From: Dipteris shenzhenensis
Lineage: Eukaryota > Polypodiophyta > Polypodiopsida > Gleicheniales
Direction: 5' to 3' (one strand)
Length of the DNA stretch: 64,000 nt
Assembly (NCBI GenBank): GCA_047967505.1
Contig: CM106538.1
The position numbers were made by a program, and so were the translations under genes. This document shows, piece by piece, positions 1-11,199 of the stretch (positions are counted from its first letter, which is position 1; each line of letters starts with the position of its first letter). The notes beneath the pieces were generated by a model. The model had not been told where the DNA came from and made no database searches. It saw only the letters and a list, made by a program, of their open reading frames with translations.

Positions 1-3000
1 AAATAAAAAATATCAATGATACACTACCAATAAAATCAATGGAATGCCAATCTACATGTTGAGTTGTGCAGATTTCCATGGGGATCTACATAATGGAACT
101 TAGATCCCCAAACTCACATGTGTATTGGAACCTGGCACCATTCTCCTATGATCACTGGAATACCCCTCCTATAATAGTAGGGTAAACAACTGTACCAAGG
201 GAGAATGGTAGTGGTGCCAATCTCTTATTGGGCCCTAGAAAATGGCACTGAGAAGCCTAAACTCACATGCCATTCTTCTATGTTCCACCGGTGGAGAATG
301 GTAGTGGTGCCATTCTCTAAAACATGCACAAGGAATCCTAAACTCACATGTGCATTGGCACTTTTGCCATTATCCTACTGCAGCCAATAAAATTAGTGGA
401 ATGTCAATCTATAGGTTTAGTTTGTCTAGATTACCACTAGTGGAGAATGGCAGTGATGCCAATCTCATGCAAGCACCTACATAATGACACTAAGATCAAC
501 AAACTCACATGTGGATTGGAATCGGACACCATTCTCCTATGATCACTGGAATACCCCACCTAGAATAGTAGGGTAAACATTTGTACAAGTGGAGAATGGC
601 AGGGTGCCAATCTATTATTAGGCCCTAGAAAATGGCATTGAGAAGCCTAAACTCACATGTGCATGCTTCTCAATGCCATTTTCTAGGGCCTAATAAGACA
701 TTGGCACCACTGGAGAATGGATTTGTGTCAATCTTTGTGGAGAATGCCACCAATGGAGAATGGCACTGGTGCCAATCTCATACCAAGACCTTAAAAATGG
801 CACAAGGAATCCTATACTCACATGTGCATTGGCACTTTTGCCATTATACTACTACAGCCAATAAAATTTGTGGAATCTCAATCTACAAGTTTAGTTTATC
901 TAGACTACCACCAGTGGAGAATTGAAGTGATGCCAATCTCATGTAGGCAACTACATAATGATACTGAGATCCTCAAACTCACATGTGGATTAGAATCGGG
1001 CACCATTCTCCTATGATCCTTGGAATACCCCTCTTAGAATATTAGGTAAACATTTGTCCAAGCGGAGAATGGCAGTGGTGCCAATCTCTTATTAGGCCCT
1101 AGAAAATGGCATCGTGAAGCTAAACTCACATGTGCAGCCAATAAAATTAGTGGAATGTCAATCTATAGGTTTAGTTTGTGTAGATTACCACTAGTGGAGA
1201 AGCCTAAACTCACATGTGCATTCTTCTATGTAGTGATCACCGTCTCCACTATGTAGATATCATATGGAATTGTGTCAATCTCTATGGAGAATGGCAGTGG
1301 TACCAATCTCATACCATGACCTGAAAACATGCACAAGGAATCCTAAACTCACATGTGCATTGGCACTACCACTAGTGGAGAATGGCAGTGATGCCAATCT
1401 CATGCTGGCAACTACATAATGACAATGAGATCATCAAACTCACATGTGCATTGAAACTTTTGCCATTATCCTATTGCAGCCAATAAAATTAGTGGAATGT
1501 CAATCTACAGCCTTTAGTTTGTCTAGATTACCACTAGTGGAGAATGGCACTGATGCCAATGTCATGCTGGCAACTACATAATGACACTGAGATCATCAAA
1601 CTCACATGTGGAATGGAATCGGACATTACTCTCCTATGATCACTGGAATACCCCTCCTAGAATAGTACGGTAAACATTTGTACAAGTGGAGAATGGCAAT
1701 GGTGCCAATCTCTTATTAGGCCTTAGAAAATGGCATTGAGAAGCCTAAACTCACATGTGCATTCTTCCATGTAGTGATCACAGTCTCCACTGTGTAGAGA
1801 TCATATGGAATTGTGACAATCTCTATGGAGAATGCCACCAGTGGAGAATGGCAGTGGTGCCAATCTCACATGTGGAATACCCCTATGATCCTTGGAATAC
1901 CCCTCCTAGAATAATAGGGTAAACATTTGTACAAGTGGAGAATGGCAATGGTCCCAATCTCTCATTAGGCCCTAGAAAATTGCACTGTGAAGCCTAAACT
2001 CACATGTGCATCCAATAAAATTAGCGAAATGTCAATCTATAGGTTTAGTTTGTCTAGACTACCAATAGTGGAGAATGGCAGTGATGCCAAACTCATGCTG
2101 GCACCTACATAATGACACTGAGATCATCAAACTCACATGTGGATTTGAATCGAACACCACTCCCCCATGATCACTAGAATACCCCTCCTAGAATAGTAGG
2201 GTAAACATTTGTACAAGTGGAGAATGGCAGTGGTGCCAATCTTTTATTAGGCCCTAAGAAATGGCATTGGGAAGCCTAAACTCACATGTGCATTCTTCTA
2301 TGTAGTGATCATTGTCTTTGCTGTGTAGAGATCATATGGAATTATGTCAATCTCTATGGATAATGCCACCAGTGGAGAATAGCAGTGGTGCCAATCTCAT
2401 ACCATGACCTGAAAACATGCACAAGGAATCCTAAACTCAAATGTGCATTGGCACTTTTGCCATTATCCTACTACAGCCAATAAAATTAGTGGAATGTCAA
2501 TCTATAGGTTTAGTTTGTCTAGACTACCACTAGTGGAGAATGGCAGTGATGCCAAACTCATGCTGGCACCTAGATAATGACACTGAGATCATCAAACTCA
2601 CATGTGGATTTGAATCGGACACCACTCTCCTATGATCACTAGAATACCACTCCTAGAATAGTAGAATAAACATTTGTACAAGTGGAGAATGGCAGTGGTG
2701 CCAACCTCTTATTAGGCCCTAGAAAATGGCATTGAGAAGCCTAAACTCACATGTGCATTCTTCTATGTAGTGATGACGTGAAAACATGCACAAGGAATCC
2801 TAAACTCACAAGTGCATTGGCACTTTTGCCATTATCCTACTGCCATTCTCTGCTAGTGGTAATGTGCATTCTTCTATGTAGTGATCACTGTCTCCGCTGT
2901 GTATAGATCATATAGAATTGTGTCAATCTCTGTGGAAAATGCCACCAGTGGAGAATGGCAGTGGTGCCAATCTCATACCATGACCTAAAAACATGCACAA

Positions 3001-5685
3001 GGAATCCTAAACTCACATGTGCATTGGCACTTTTGCCATTATCCTACTGCAGCCAATAAAATTAGTGGAATGTCAATCTATAGGTTTAGTTTGTCTAGAT
3101 TATCACTAGCAGAGAATAGCAGTGATGCCAAACTCATGTTGGCCCTAAGAAATGGCATTGAGAATCCTAAACTCACATGTGCATCCTTCTATGTAGTGAT
3201 CACTGTCTCTGCTGTGTAGAGATCATATGGAATTTTGTTAATCTCTTATTAGTCCCTGGAATGTCAATCTATACATTTAGTTTGTCTAGACTACCACTAG
3301 TGGAGAATGGCAATGATGCCAAACTCATGCAGGCACCTACATAATGACACTGAGATCATCAAACTCACATGTGGATTTGAATCGGACACCACTCTCCTAT
3401 GATCACTGGAATACCACTCCTAGAATAGTAGAATAAACATTTGTATAAGTGGAGAATGGCAGTGGTGCCAATCTCTTATTAGGCCCTAGAAAATGGCATT
3501 GACAAGCCTAAACTCACATGTGCATTCTTCTATGTAGTGATGACCTGAAAACATGCACAAGGAATCCTAAACTCACATGTGCATTGGCACTTTTGCCATT
3601 ATCCTACTGCCATTCTCTGCTAGTGGTAATGTGCATTCTTCTATGTAGTGATCACTGTCTCCGCTGTGTAGAGATCATATGTAATTGTGTCAATCTCTGT
3701 GTAGAATGCCACCAGTGGAGAATGGTAGTGGTGCCAATCTTAGACCATGACACGAAAACATGCACAAGGAATCCTAAACTCACATGTGCATTCTTCTATG
3801 TCATGATCACTGTCTCCGCTATGTAGAGATCATATGGAATTGTGTCAATCTCTGAGATCATCAAACTCACATGTGGAATGGAATAGGACACCACTCTCCT
3901 ATGATCATTGGAATACCCCTCCTAGAATAGTAGGGTAAACATTTGTACAAGTGGAGAATGGCAGTGGTGCCAATCTCTTATTAGGCCCTAAAAAATGGCA
4001 TTGAGAAGCCTAAACTCACATGTGCAGAGATCATATGGATTTGTGTCAATATTTGTGGAGGAGAATAGCAGTGGTGCCAATCTCATACCATGACCTGAAA
4101 ACATGCACAAGGAATCCTAAACTCAAATGTGCATTCTTCTATGTAGTGATCACTGTCTCCACTATGTAGAGATCATATGGAATTGTGTCAATCTCTGTGG
4201 AGAATGCCACTAGTGGAGAATGGCAGTGGTGCCAATCTCATACCATGACCTGAAAACATGCACAAGGAATCCTAAACTCACATGTGCATTTGCACTTTTG
4301 CCATTATCCTACTACAGCCAATAAAAATAGTGGAATGTCAATCTATAGGTTTAGTTTGTCTATTTTACCACTAGCGGAGAATGGTAGTGATGCCAATCTG
4401 ATGCTGGCAACTACATAATGACATTGAGATCATCAAACTCACATGTGGAATGGAATCAGACACCACTCTCCCATGATCACTGGAATACCCCTCCTAGAAT
4501 AGTAGGGTAAACATTTGTACAAGTGGAGAATGGCAGTGGTGCCAATCTCTTGTTAGGCCTAAGAAATTGCATTGAGAAGCCTAAACTCACATGTGCATTC
4601 TTCTGTGTAGTGATCACAGTCTCCGATGTGTAGAGATCATATGGAATTGTGTCAATCTCTGTGGAGAATGCCACCAGTGGAGAATGGGAGTGGTGCCAAT
4701 CTCATACCATGACCTGAAAACATGCACAAGGAAGCCTAAACTCACATGTGCATTGGCACTTTTGCCATTATCCTACTCTAGCCAATAAAATTAGTGGAAT
4801 GTCAATCTATAGGTTTAGTTTGTCTAGATTACCACTAGTGGAGAATGGCAGTGATGCCAAACTCATGCTGGCCCTAAGAAATGGCATTGAGAATCCTAAA
4901 CTCATGTGTGCATTCTTCTATGTAGTGATCACTGTCTCCGCTGTGTAGAGATCATATGGAATTGTGTCAATCTCTTATTAGGCCCTAGAATGTCAATCTA
5001 TGGGTTTAGTTTGTCTAGACTACCACTAGTGGGGAATGGCAGTGATGCTAATCTCATGCTGGCAACTATATAATGACATTGAGATCATCAAACTCACATT
5101 TGGATTGGAACCGGACACCAATCTCCTATGATCACTGGAATACACCTCCTAGAATAGTAGGGTAAAGATTTGTACAGGTGGAGAATGGTAGTGGTGCCAA
5201 TCTCTTATTAGGCCCTAATAAATGGCATTGAGAAGCCTAAACTCACATGTGCATTCTTCTATGTAGTGATCACTGTCTCTGCTGTGTAGATATCATATGG
5301 AATTGTGTCAATCTCTGTGGAGAATGGCAGTGGTGCCAATCTCATACCATGACCTAAAAACATGCACAAGGAATTCTAAGCTCACATGTGCATTGGCACT
5401 TTTGCTATTATCTTGCTGCAGCCAATAAAATTAGTGGAATGTCTAGACTACCACTAGTGGATAATGGCAGTGATGCCAATCTCATGTTGGAACCTACATA
5501 ATCACACTGAGATCATAAAACTCACATGTGGATTGGAATTGGACACCACTCTCCTATAATACCCCTCCTAGAATAGTAGGGTAAACATTTGTACAAGTGG
5601 AGAATGGCAGTGGTGCCAATCTCTTATTAGGCCCTAGAAAATGGCATTGAGAAGCCTAAACTCACATGTGCATTCTTATTAGCAT
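1..5685. repeat. Mosaic satellite array of ~150-bp monomer types
   Basis: The whole stretch is built from diverged monomers of roughly 150 bp. Nearly every monomer has core 1 (GGAGAATGGCAGTGGTGCC followed by AATCTC) and core 2 (AAACTCACATGTG). At least three monomer types can be told apart by what follows core 1: TTATTAGGCCCTAG, ATACCATGACCTGAAA, or ATGCTGGCAACTACATAATG. Where they occur in that order they make a higher-order unit of about 460 bp, but order and length are shuffled and many monomers are truncated. Short ORFs here are chance products of the repeat. No gene is seen. The array ends near 5,685, where the spaced palindromes begin. Confidence 0.9.
605..706. repeat. Inverted monomer pair forming a 42-bp hairpin
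   Basis: Positions 605-646 and 665-706 are reverse complements at about 40 of 42 positions, separated by an 18-nt loop (647-664) that holds core 2 of the satellite. It is the only place in the array where I see a monomer segment in reverse orientation. It probably arose by an inverted duplication during array rearrangement. Confidence 0.85.
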
Positions 5686-6081
5686 CAGTGCGCTTCTCTA
5701 GAAGGTCAGGTGAGAAAACTCTCATGTGAAACCTTCACATAAGGAGAATGGCACTGGTGCCATTCTCTGATTCTTTGCAATCCATGTGATGAATCAAACT
5801 TCTGCCATTCTGCTTAACATCATGAAGGATGGCATTAGTGGCATTATCCTCAAACTCTCACGGAGGATGGCACTTGTGCCATTCTAAACAAACTCACAAT
5901 CCATGTGTTCAATGGCATTTGTGACACTCTTCTAACATCGTATTATGTTGGAGAATGGCATGAATACCATTCTTTATTATAACCATCTTAACTTTGATAT
6001 TGTGTATATTTGCTTACTGTGTTGGTGAAGTTTTTCATAATGCATATATAAGTTGCTTCGCCTTGGTTATTTTGTTAATAG

Positions 6082-6860
6082 CAACTTTAGGAGGAAAACA
6101 GGGAGGTACGAGAATAGTCACTGATGGTGGAACTGGAAGTGGAGGTGATGCAACGGGGAGTGGTGAGACACATATAACAGGACATGGTGAGAAATCATCT
6201 GAAGCAACTATCATCCTGTATAAGAAAATCCAGCTAGATGTTGACTTTAAGGCACTACAAAAGAAATTGGAAAGGAAGGACACAAGTATGATAGGCTTGA
6301 TGGAGTACGTAGAGTACTTCCCATTTGGTTTGGAGTTTGAGGTGTTGATCCTAGTGATGAACTGCTTTAGAGCACCAAGCCAATATGTGTACACGACATT
6401 GACCCTCAGCTATGTCAGTGACTTGGTCAAGAGTTTTACAATGAATGCACAATCTCTTGCAACATGTGCATATCTTATGCCTTACCACACAGGCACAAAT
6501 ACTCCGATGTGCAAGGAAGAGATAAAGGTGGAAAAGTTAAAGGAGTATAATTATTGGATTCTCATAGGACAGCATTCGATTTATGCTGCAAGGATGTTTA
6601 TAACTAAAGCACATGGAGAAGCCTTCAATCAACGAAAAGTTTTCTATACACGGAGGAAGGCGAGAATTGTTGTCAATGCACCAGTTGAAGCAAGTTGTAA
6701 GATATTATCAATGGCCAACATGGAGGCACAGACCGTTTTGAAAAATCAACCATATATCGATATCTTACAACACCTAAGGGCGTAGTGAATTACATTCGGA
6801 CGACCAAAGAAACCAGCCCAAGGCCTTGTCAAAGGGCATAAAGATCGACAAAGTTGGGAT
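6082..6860 (+). pseudogene. ParB-like domain segment of a broken multidomain gene
   Basis: Open frame after a plausible acceptor (TTTGTTAATAG at 6071-6081). The ORF's upstream hydrophobic residues are then intron, not protein. A Gly/Thr-rich linker is followed by about 200 residues containing YWILIGQHSIYAAR (about 6555-6595). This resembles the ParB/Srx-type core in which a Gly-x-His/Arg motif precedes an Ala-rich helix. In-frame TAG and TGA occur at 6783-6788, yet the same frame continues with GRPKKPAQG, an AT-hook-like motif, up to a possible donor (GAT|GTGAGT at 6861). ParB-like domains are often encoded next to DNA methyltransferases in mobile elements, which fits the next segment. The ParB assignment rests on one motif and is tentative. 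Shadow ORFs on the other strand are ignored. Confidence 0.45.
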
Positions 6861-7107
6861 GTGAGTAATAAACTTTGTTTTGTATGCATTTTTTCTTTCA
6901 AGAATGTTTATGGCTTTGTAAAAGAAATGATAGTAGTGTTAATTCCCTGATGTGAGAATGGCACTAGTACCATTCTTCTAGTTACCAAGTCATGCTTTTG
7001 ACATGGTAATGGGAGAATCACACTAGTGTCATTATTATCTCTATTACATGATTTGGATTAGAAGAATGTCTAAGATGATTTTGATTTTTTTATATAGAAT
7101 TTTGTAG

Positions 7108-8609
7108 GAGTTGCAAGCGTATCGATGGGTGCAAACTTTGCTACCAAGGACACACACATGGTCACATATGATGATGATATCTACGAACAATGGATTAGGA
7201 TTTTGACATTGGTGAAGCAGGGTGATCTTGAGACTCAAAATCCCACAATAACATATATGAGGTGTCTGCTAGGATTGGAAGACGAAGATGTACGTGCACT
7301 TCAAGCAAAGATTGAGTCTAAAGAAATAGTCTTGGTCAAGTCAAGCAAAGACAAGGACTCCATTGAAATGTCTCAACGGGCAATGGAGATTAAGCATGAT
7401 AGAGCCCTGAAAGAAGCGCTCATCAAGGAGTTCAACTCACGTCACCCTTCGCCCCAACATCAAACATGGGATGCCCTTGCAACTTACTTCAAAATTGATT
7501 CAATTGTTTATCAAAGCTTCAAGGGTTCATGTGAGTCATGGGTCGAGAAGCTGCAAGTTGGCACATCCACACCTGATTTCCCAGAAGCCGCATCAATCTA
7601 TGTTGATTGGGTGATTAGTTCAATAGAGTGTAACAAGTCTACATTGCAGTCTTGTTTTCCTTGGACAATTATTCAAGTGAACATGGAGATGGAGGGGGAG
7701 AGCTTTCTAACATGTCACTCTAAGGGACAACTTCCAATCAACTTGTGTGTGCTTGACACCTCAGAGGGATCTGCCAAAGGCATGTGTTAGGATAAGGATG
7801 CCTTCAAGAAGTTGCTCTGTGGCTTGATGGAGACTGTTGCCACTCCGTCACAGTATGTATTGCTATCATTTATGACAATGATAGAGATGGTAAATCTCAA
7901 GGAAACAATGATAGAGGCTCGATTTTGGCATAGAAGGTTTGTGGGTGTTATCCATGAATCGGATAGTGCACAAAAGGGTTTGTCTGAGACCTTCTATTTT
8001 TTGTCATTTGTCAGCTCACATGATGGGTTTGATGGATTTGAGCACATGTTAGAAAACACAAGGCCATACACAATAATTGAGGACAATATTCTTTATTCTG
8101 ATGAGGATGATGAGTATGAAAAAGAGGCGGTTGTGAAGCATGGCATCATCAAGGAGTGCATCAGGTGCTATTGTAGTAGGGAACATGAAGTTGTTGTTGA
8201 CATCTTTGCTAACAGATGTGTGGCATTACAAGCATTGTCAAGCAAAAGAAAAGTGATCTCACTGGTGAAGACATCCCAATAGGTGACAGAGGTTGAGGCT
8301 ATGTGTATGGCACATGCATCAAATAATCCCCATATTAAGATTTGGTCTACCATTAAGAGGCCTCTTGAGACACATAGAGCTGATTCACCTATCGATGAAG
8401 GAATTAAAGAGGGTGAGCATCACATTGAAGACTTGCGACCTTTAACTGAAGCAGATCTTGAAGCTATCCCAAAGATTACATTGGAAGATTTGAGGCAAGG
8501 TCTTCAGCTACTCATTTATGCCTTGTGTATTCAGTTTCAAAATAATATGACTTTTATGGATTTTCTCGATTGCACATACTCTCATTATATTAAAGAGATT
8601 AAACATTAG
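7108..8609 (+). pseudogene. N6/N4-type DNA methyltransferase-like segment
   Basis: One reading frame runs about 1.5 kb with no frameshift. It is interrupted only by TAG at 7788 and 8280 and ends in TAG at 8607 beside a possible donor (TAG|GTATGA). About 200 residues in is INLCVLDTSEGSAKG, which sits where beta-class amino-methyltransferases carry D-P-P-Y/W (motif IV). About 145 residues later comes VVVDIFANRCVALQAL, resembling the DPFxGxGTT SAM-binding loop (motif I). Motif IV before motif I is the order expected of the N6_N4_Mtase family. Between them lies a strand/helix-rich stretch (PSQYVLLSFMTM, then FVGVIHESDS). Both catalytic motifs are degraded, so activity is unlikely. The match is by motif order and not by alignment; the N-terminal ~200 residues are unrecognised. 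Confidence 0.5.
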
Positions 8610-8702
8610 GTATGATTGACATGGGGAATGGTACTAGTGTCATTCTCCCTATGTCGGGTTATACGTAAGAGGTACTATTAACATTTTATGTGGCCTCATA
8701 TG

Positions 8703-8726
8703 GAGAATGGCACTAGTGCCATTCTC
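8703..8726. repeat. Perfect 24-bp palindrome
   Basis: GAGAATGGCACT is followed at once by its exact reverse complement, with SpeI-like ACTAGT at the centre. It is the best-preserved member of the palindrome family and lies in the putative intron between the methyltransferase-like and phosphatase-like segments. Confidence 0.95.
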
Positions 8727-9289
8727 TCTTTGTGGTTATGTAGAAATGGTAACACTGTTATGTTCCTTTCTTGAATCTATGTTAGTTGAAAGCATTACAG
8801 AGATTAAAAATTGTATAGTATTAACTATGCTATTAAAGTTTGGATTTGGGTGCTTTCTACGAATCTATCGGACCAAAGTAAAACAGTATCTATGCTTTCA
8901 GATCATGCATTGTACATTTCTTTTGGGACATGGGGGGAGGCACTAGAGGTATTCTCTCCTCCCAATGAGGATATAGAGAAAGGCACTAGTGGCATTCTCC
9001 ATAACCTTATATGTAAAATGGCACTAGCACCACCCCAAGAAAAGAATGGCACTATTGCCATTCTCTCTATGAGTTCAGAGAGAAAGGTTGCACTATTTGC
9101 ATTCTTTATTGACCTTTAGAGAGATTGGCACCAGTGCCATTCCCCAAAAAGACAATGGAATCAGTGGAACGGCGATGGATAATGTTTGTACTTTATTTTT
9201 ATTTATTAGTTTCATATGCATTTGTGCTTCGACATTGTTGAATACACTCTAAAGAATCAAAATATTTCTATATTCCTCAACTTCCACAG

Positions 9290-10577
9290 GGACCAATGAT
9301 GCATGGAAGGATAAGGAGACATCAAATGTAGAGGACAACATACCACCCAAAATGGGGACTATCAATTACGCGATGGATACAAGAGGTATAGAAGAAAACA
9401 TAACCCCAAAAATGGAGAAAATTGCAAGGAATATCATGAATCCTACACTTTTAGAAGAGAACATGGATGAACGTACTGTCTCAACATTGGGGACAAGACT
9501 AGATAATCTTATTGTTATTGCGAACATGTATGAAAACATAGCACCTGACAATTTGGATGAGTCAGAAGCCAGCAACTTCAAGGAGAATTTGGATCTATAT
9601 CCACATACAATTTCTTTGGATATGCCACAATTAACAATCATATTAGACTTGAATGGCCTGTTATTAAGTCGCTGCCTATTCAAGTCTCCAATACATCCAT
9701 CTATTATGCATGGCAAAAATAGTTATATGGTTGTTCGTCCTGGGTGCATAGAATTTCTTAAAATCTTGCTACAAAGATTTAATGTAGGTATCTGGTCAAC
9801 TGCGATGGAGTATAACATACTTGATATGGTAGGAAAGCTGCAAAATTATGCAAATGAGAGCCTCCCTTTCTTTGTTATATGGTCTTAGCAAGGATGCTAC
9901 ATGTACAGTAAGATGAGGATAAATAGGCCTGACAAGGTTGGTGTTGAGGCAATGTTCAAACCCTTAGCAAAAATCTCAAAGGCATTTGGATGTGATGCTA
10001 GAAGGACAATCCTTGTTGATGACTCCCCATATAAGGCTTGCATTAGCCCTCCATCAAATTGCATATTTCCTTCAACATTTGATGTACAAGACAAGGATGA
10101 TAATATTCTATTGAGAGAGTTGATGCCGTACTTACTACAACTCGATGAAACTAAAGATGTGCACAGCATGATTGAGACAAATCGGTATGGACAATTACCT
10201 CTGATGGAGGGGCATAAGGATTTCAACCTTGTCCAGAAAGTAATTGATGAATGAAGGGAGGAAAATCATGCATGGTCAAGAATGGAATATAAAACAAGAA
10301 ATCTTCCTCTTGCAGATCAACTAAGAGAGAGGGATATAGGTGGTAATACAGAACCAAAGGGTGTACACCCTAGGGCCACCCATGGTGGTGATGGCCAGGT
10401 GCCTAAACTCAATGCATCCCAAATAAGACTTTTAAGGAATGCTCTGCAACTCTCTAGCATGAATGATATGCAAGTTTCTCAATTGGCTATAGACCTAGGG
10501 TACAAAGGTCACTATATCAAGAAATACATTGCTAAGGGCTACATAAACCGACTACAGAATGCGTATTTTTCATGAAG
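9290..10577 (+). pseudogene. FCP1/NIF-like HAD phosphatase segment
   Basis: After a good acceptor (CTTCCACAG ending at 9289) one frame runs to 10,577, broken only by TAG (9886) and TGA (10252, 10573). An N-terminal linker of about 100 residues precedes LTIILDLNGLLLS (about 9634-9672), the site of the HAD DxDx nucleophile motif, here with Asn in place of the second Asp. It continues with YMVVRPGCIEFL, FNVGIWSTAME (motif II-like Ser/Thr) and ILVDDSPYKA (about 10009-10038). This order is characteristic of FCP1-homology phosphatases, which act on phosphoserine such as the RNA polymerase II tail. The last ~90 residues (LNASQIRLLRNALQL and onward) are a separate helical unit I do not recognise. The family call is strong; activity is doubtful because of the stops. 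Confidence 0.75.
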
Positions 10578-10663
10578 GTACATATGTCAAAGTGTTTTTT
10601 GATTTTATCTCAAGTTTTTATAACTATTGTTGCAGCTAATTGAATTTGTCTTTTGTGATGTAG

Positions 10664-11199
10664 ATAAATATACGTTCAAATCAAGCTTGAGTAGGTACAT
10701 ACTAGCATGAGATCCATTTGGACCACCAAAGTTACCTGTCCCTATCAACGAAGTGTTCTGGATTAAAAATGTGGCTTTCGAGGTGCATGAGTCAACCATT
10801 ATAGGTGATGGCTTGGGCTTGTTTGTGCATGGCTCCATCAAGAGAGGGACTACTATTCTCCATTATGGAGGTGACAAGTACTCCTATAGAGACTGGAAGG
10901 AATTATGTAGAGTTCATCCAAGGCTAAAGAAGTAGTCTATCCAAGAGGACCCTACTGTCCCTATGAAGGATATGGTGCATATTGTTGGTGATGTTCAATA
11001 TGGCAATGTGGCACGATTTATTAACAGCAATAGAAATACCAATGTAAAGCCAAATGTTTGTTATGTATTTTCCCCTAATGTTCCACCTTCGTATGACCCC
11101 ATGATGAACATAGATATTGCAGAATATGGTCACATTTGTATTGAATCCATAGATGGTATACATGCAGGAGAGGAGCTATTTGCAGACTATGAGTTTTGA
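10664..11199 (+). pseudogene. SET-domain methyltransferase-like segment
   Basis: After an acceptor (TTTTGTGATGTAG ending at 10663) the frame reads YTFKSSLSRYILA, TGA, then DPFGPPKLPVP and the SET-like start STIIGDGLGLFV (SxIxGxGLGLFA type). It continues through TAG at 10933, then NVARFINSNRNTN (about 11008-11046), which matches the RFINHSCxPN substrate/cofactor pocket with the His and Cys lost, and ends with AGEELFADYEF and TGA at 11197. This matches SET-domain protein lysine methyltransferases over nearly the whole domain. No pre-SET or post-SET cysteines are visible. It is probably the C-terminal part of the same transcription unit as the three segments upstream. Confidence 0.7.

Larger units (their letters stand above)
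5744..9144. repeat. Dispersed family of ~24-bp palindromes
   Basis: About eleven near-palindromic 24-mers are spread over this stretch: 5744-5767, 5827-5849, 5863-5886, 5951-5974, 6954-6977, 7013-7036, 8624-8647, 8703-8726, 8976-8999, 9042-9065 and 9121-9144. The consensus half-site is GAGAATGGCACT followed by its reverse complement. All lie outside the long coding-like segments (6082-6860, 7108-8609, 9290-10577), in what look like introns or the 5' flank. Two further half-sites occur at 11341-11381, after the SET segment. The left half is the same as satellite core 1. Confidence 0.85.

Noticed and set aside
205-4948. Short ORFs on both strands of the first 5 kb
   Set aside because: They consist of translated satellite monomers (repeated phrases such as NPKLTC and FCHYPT) and shift frame with the repeat; not genes.
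1-5685. Regularly spaced conserved core suggesting a CRISPR-like array
   Set aside because: The sequence between cores is itself repeated in a few types, and the context is plant nuclear DNA; it is a satellite.
5994-6081. Hydrophobic N-terminus of the ParB-like ORF as a signal peptide
   Set aside because: It precedes a good splice acceptor (TTTGTTAATAG) and is AT-rich like an intron; most likely non-coding.
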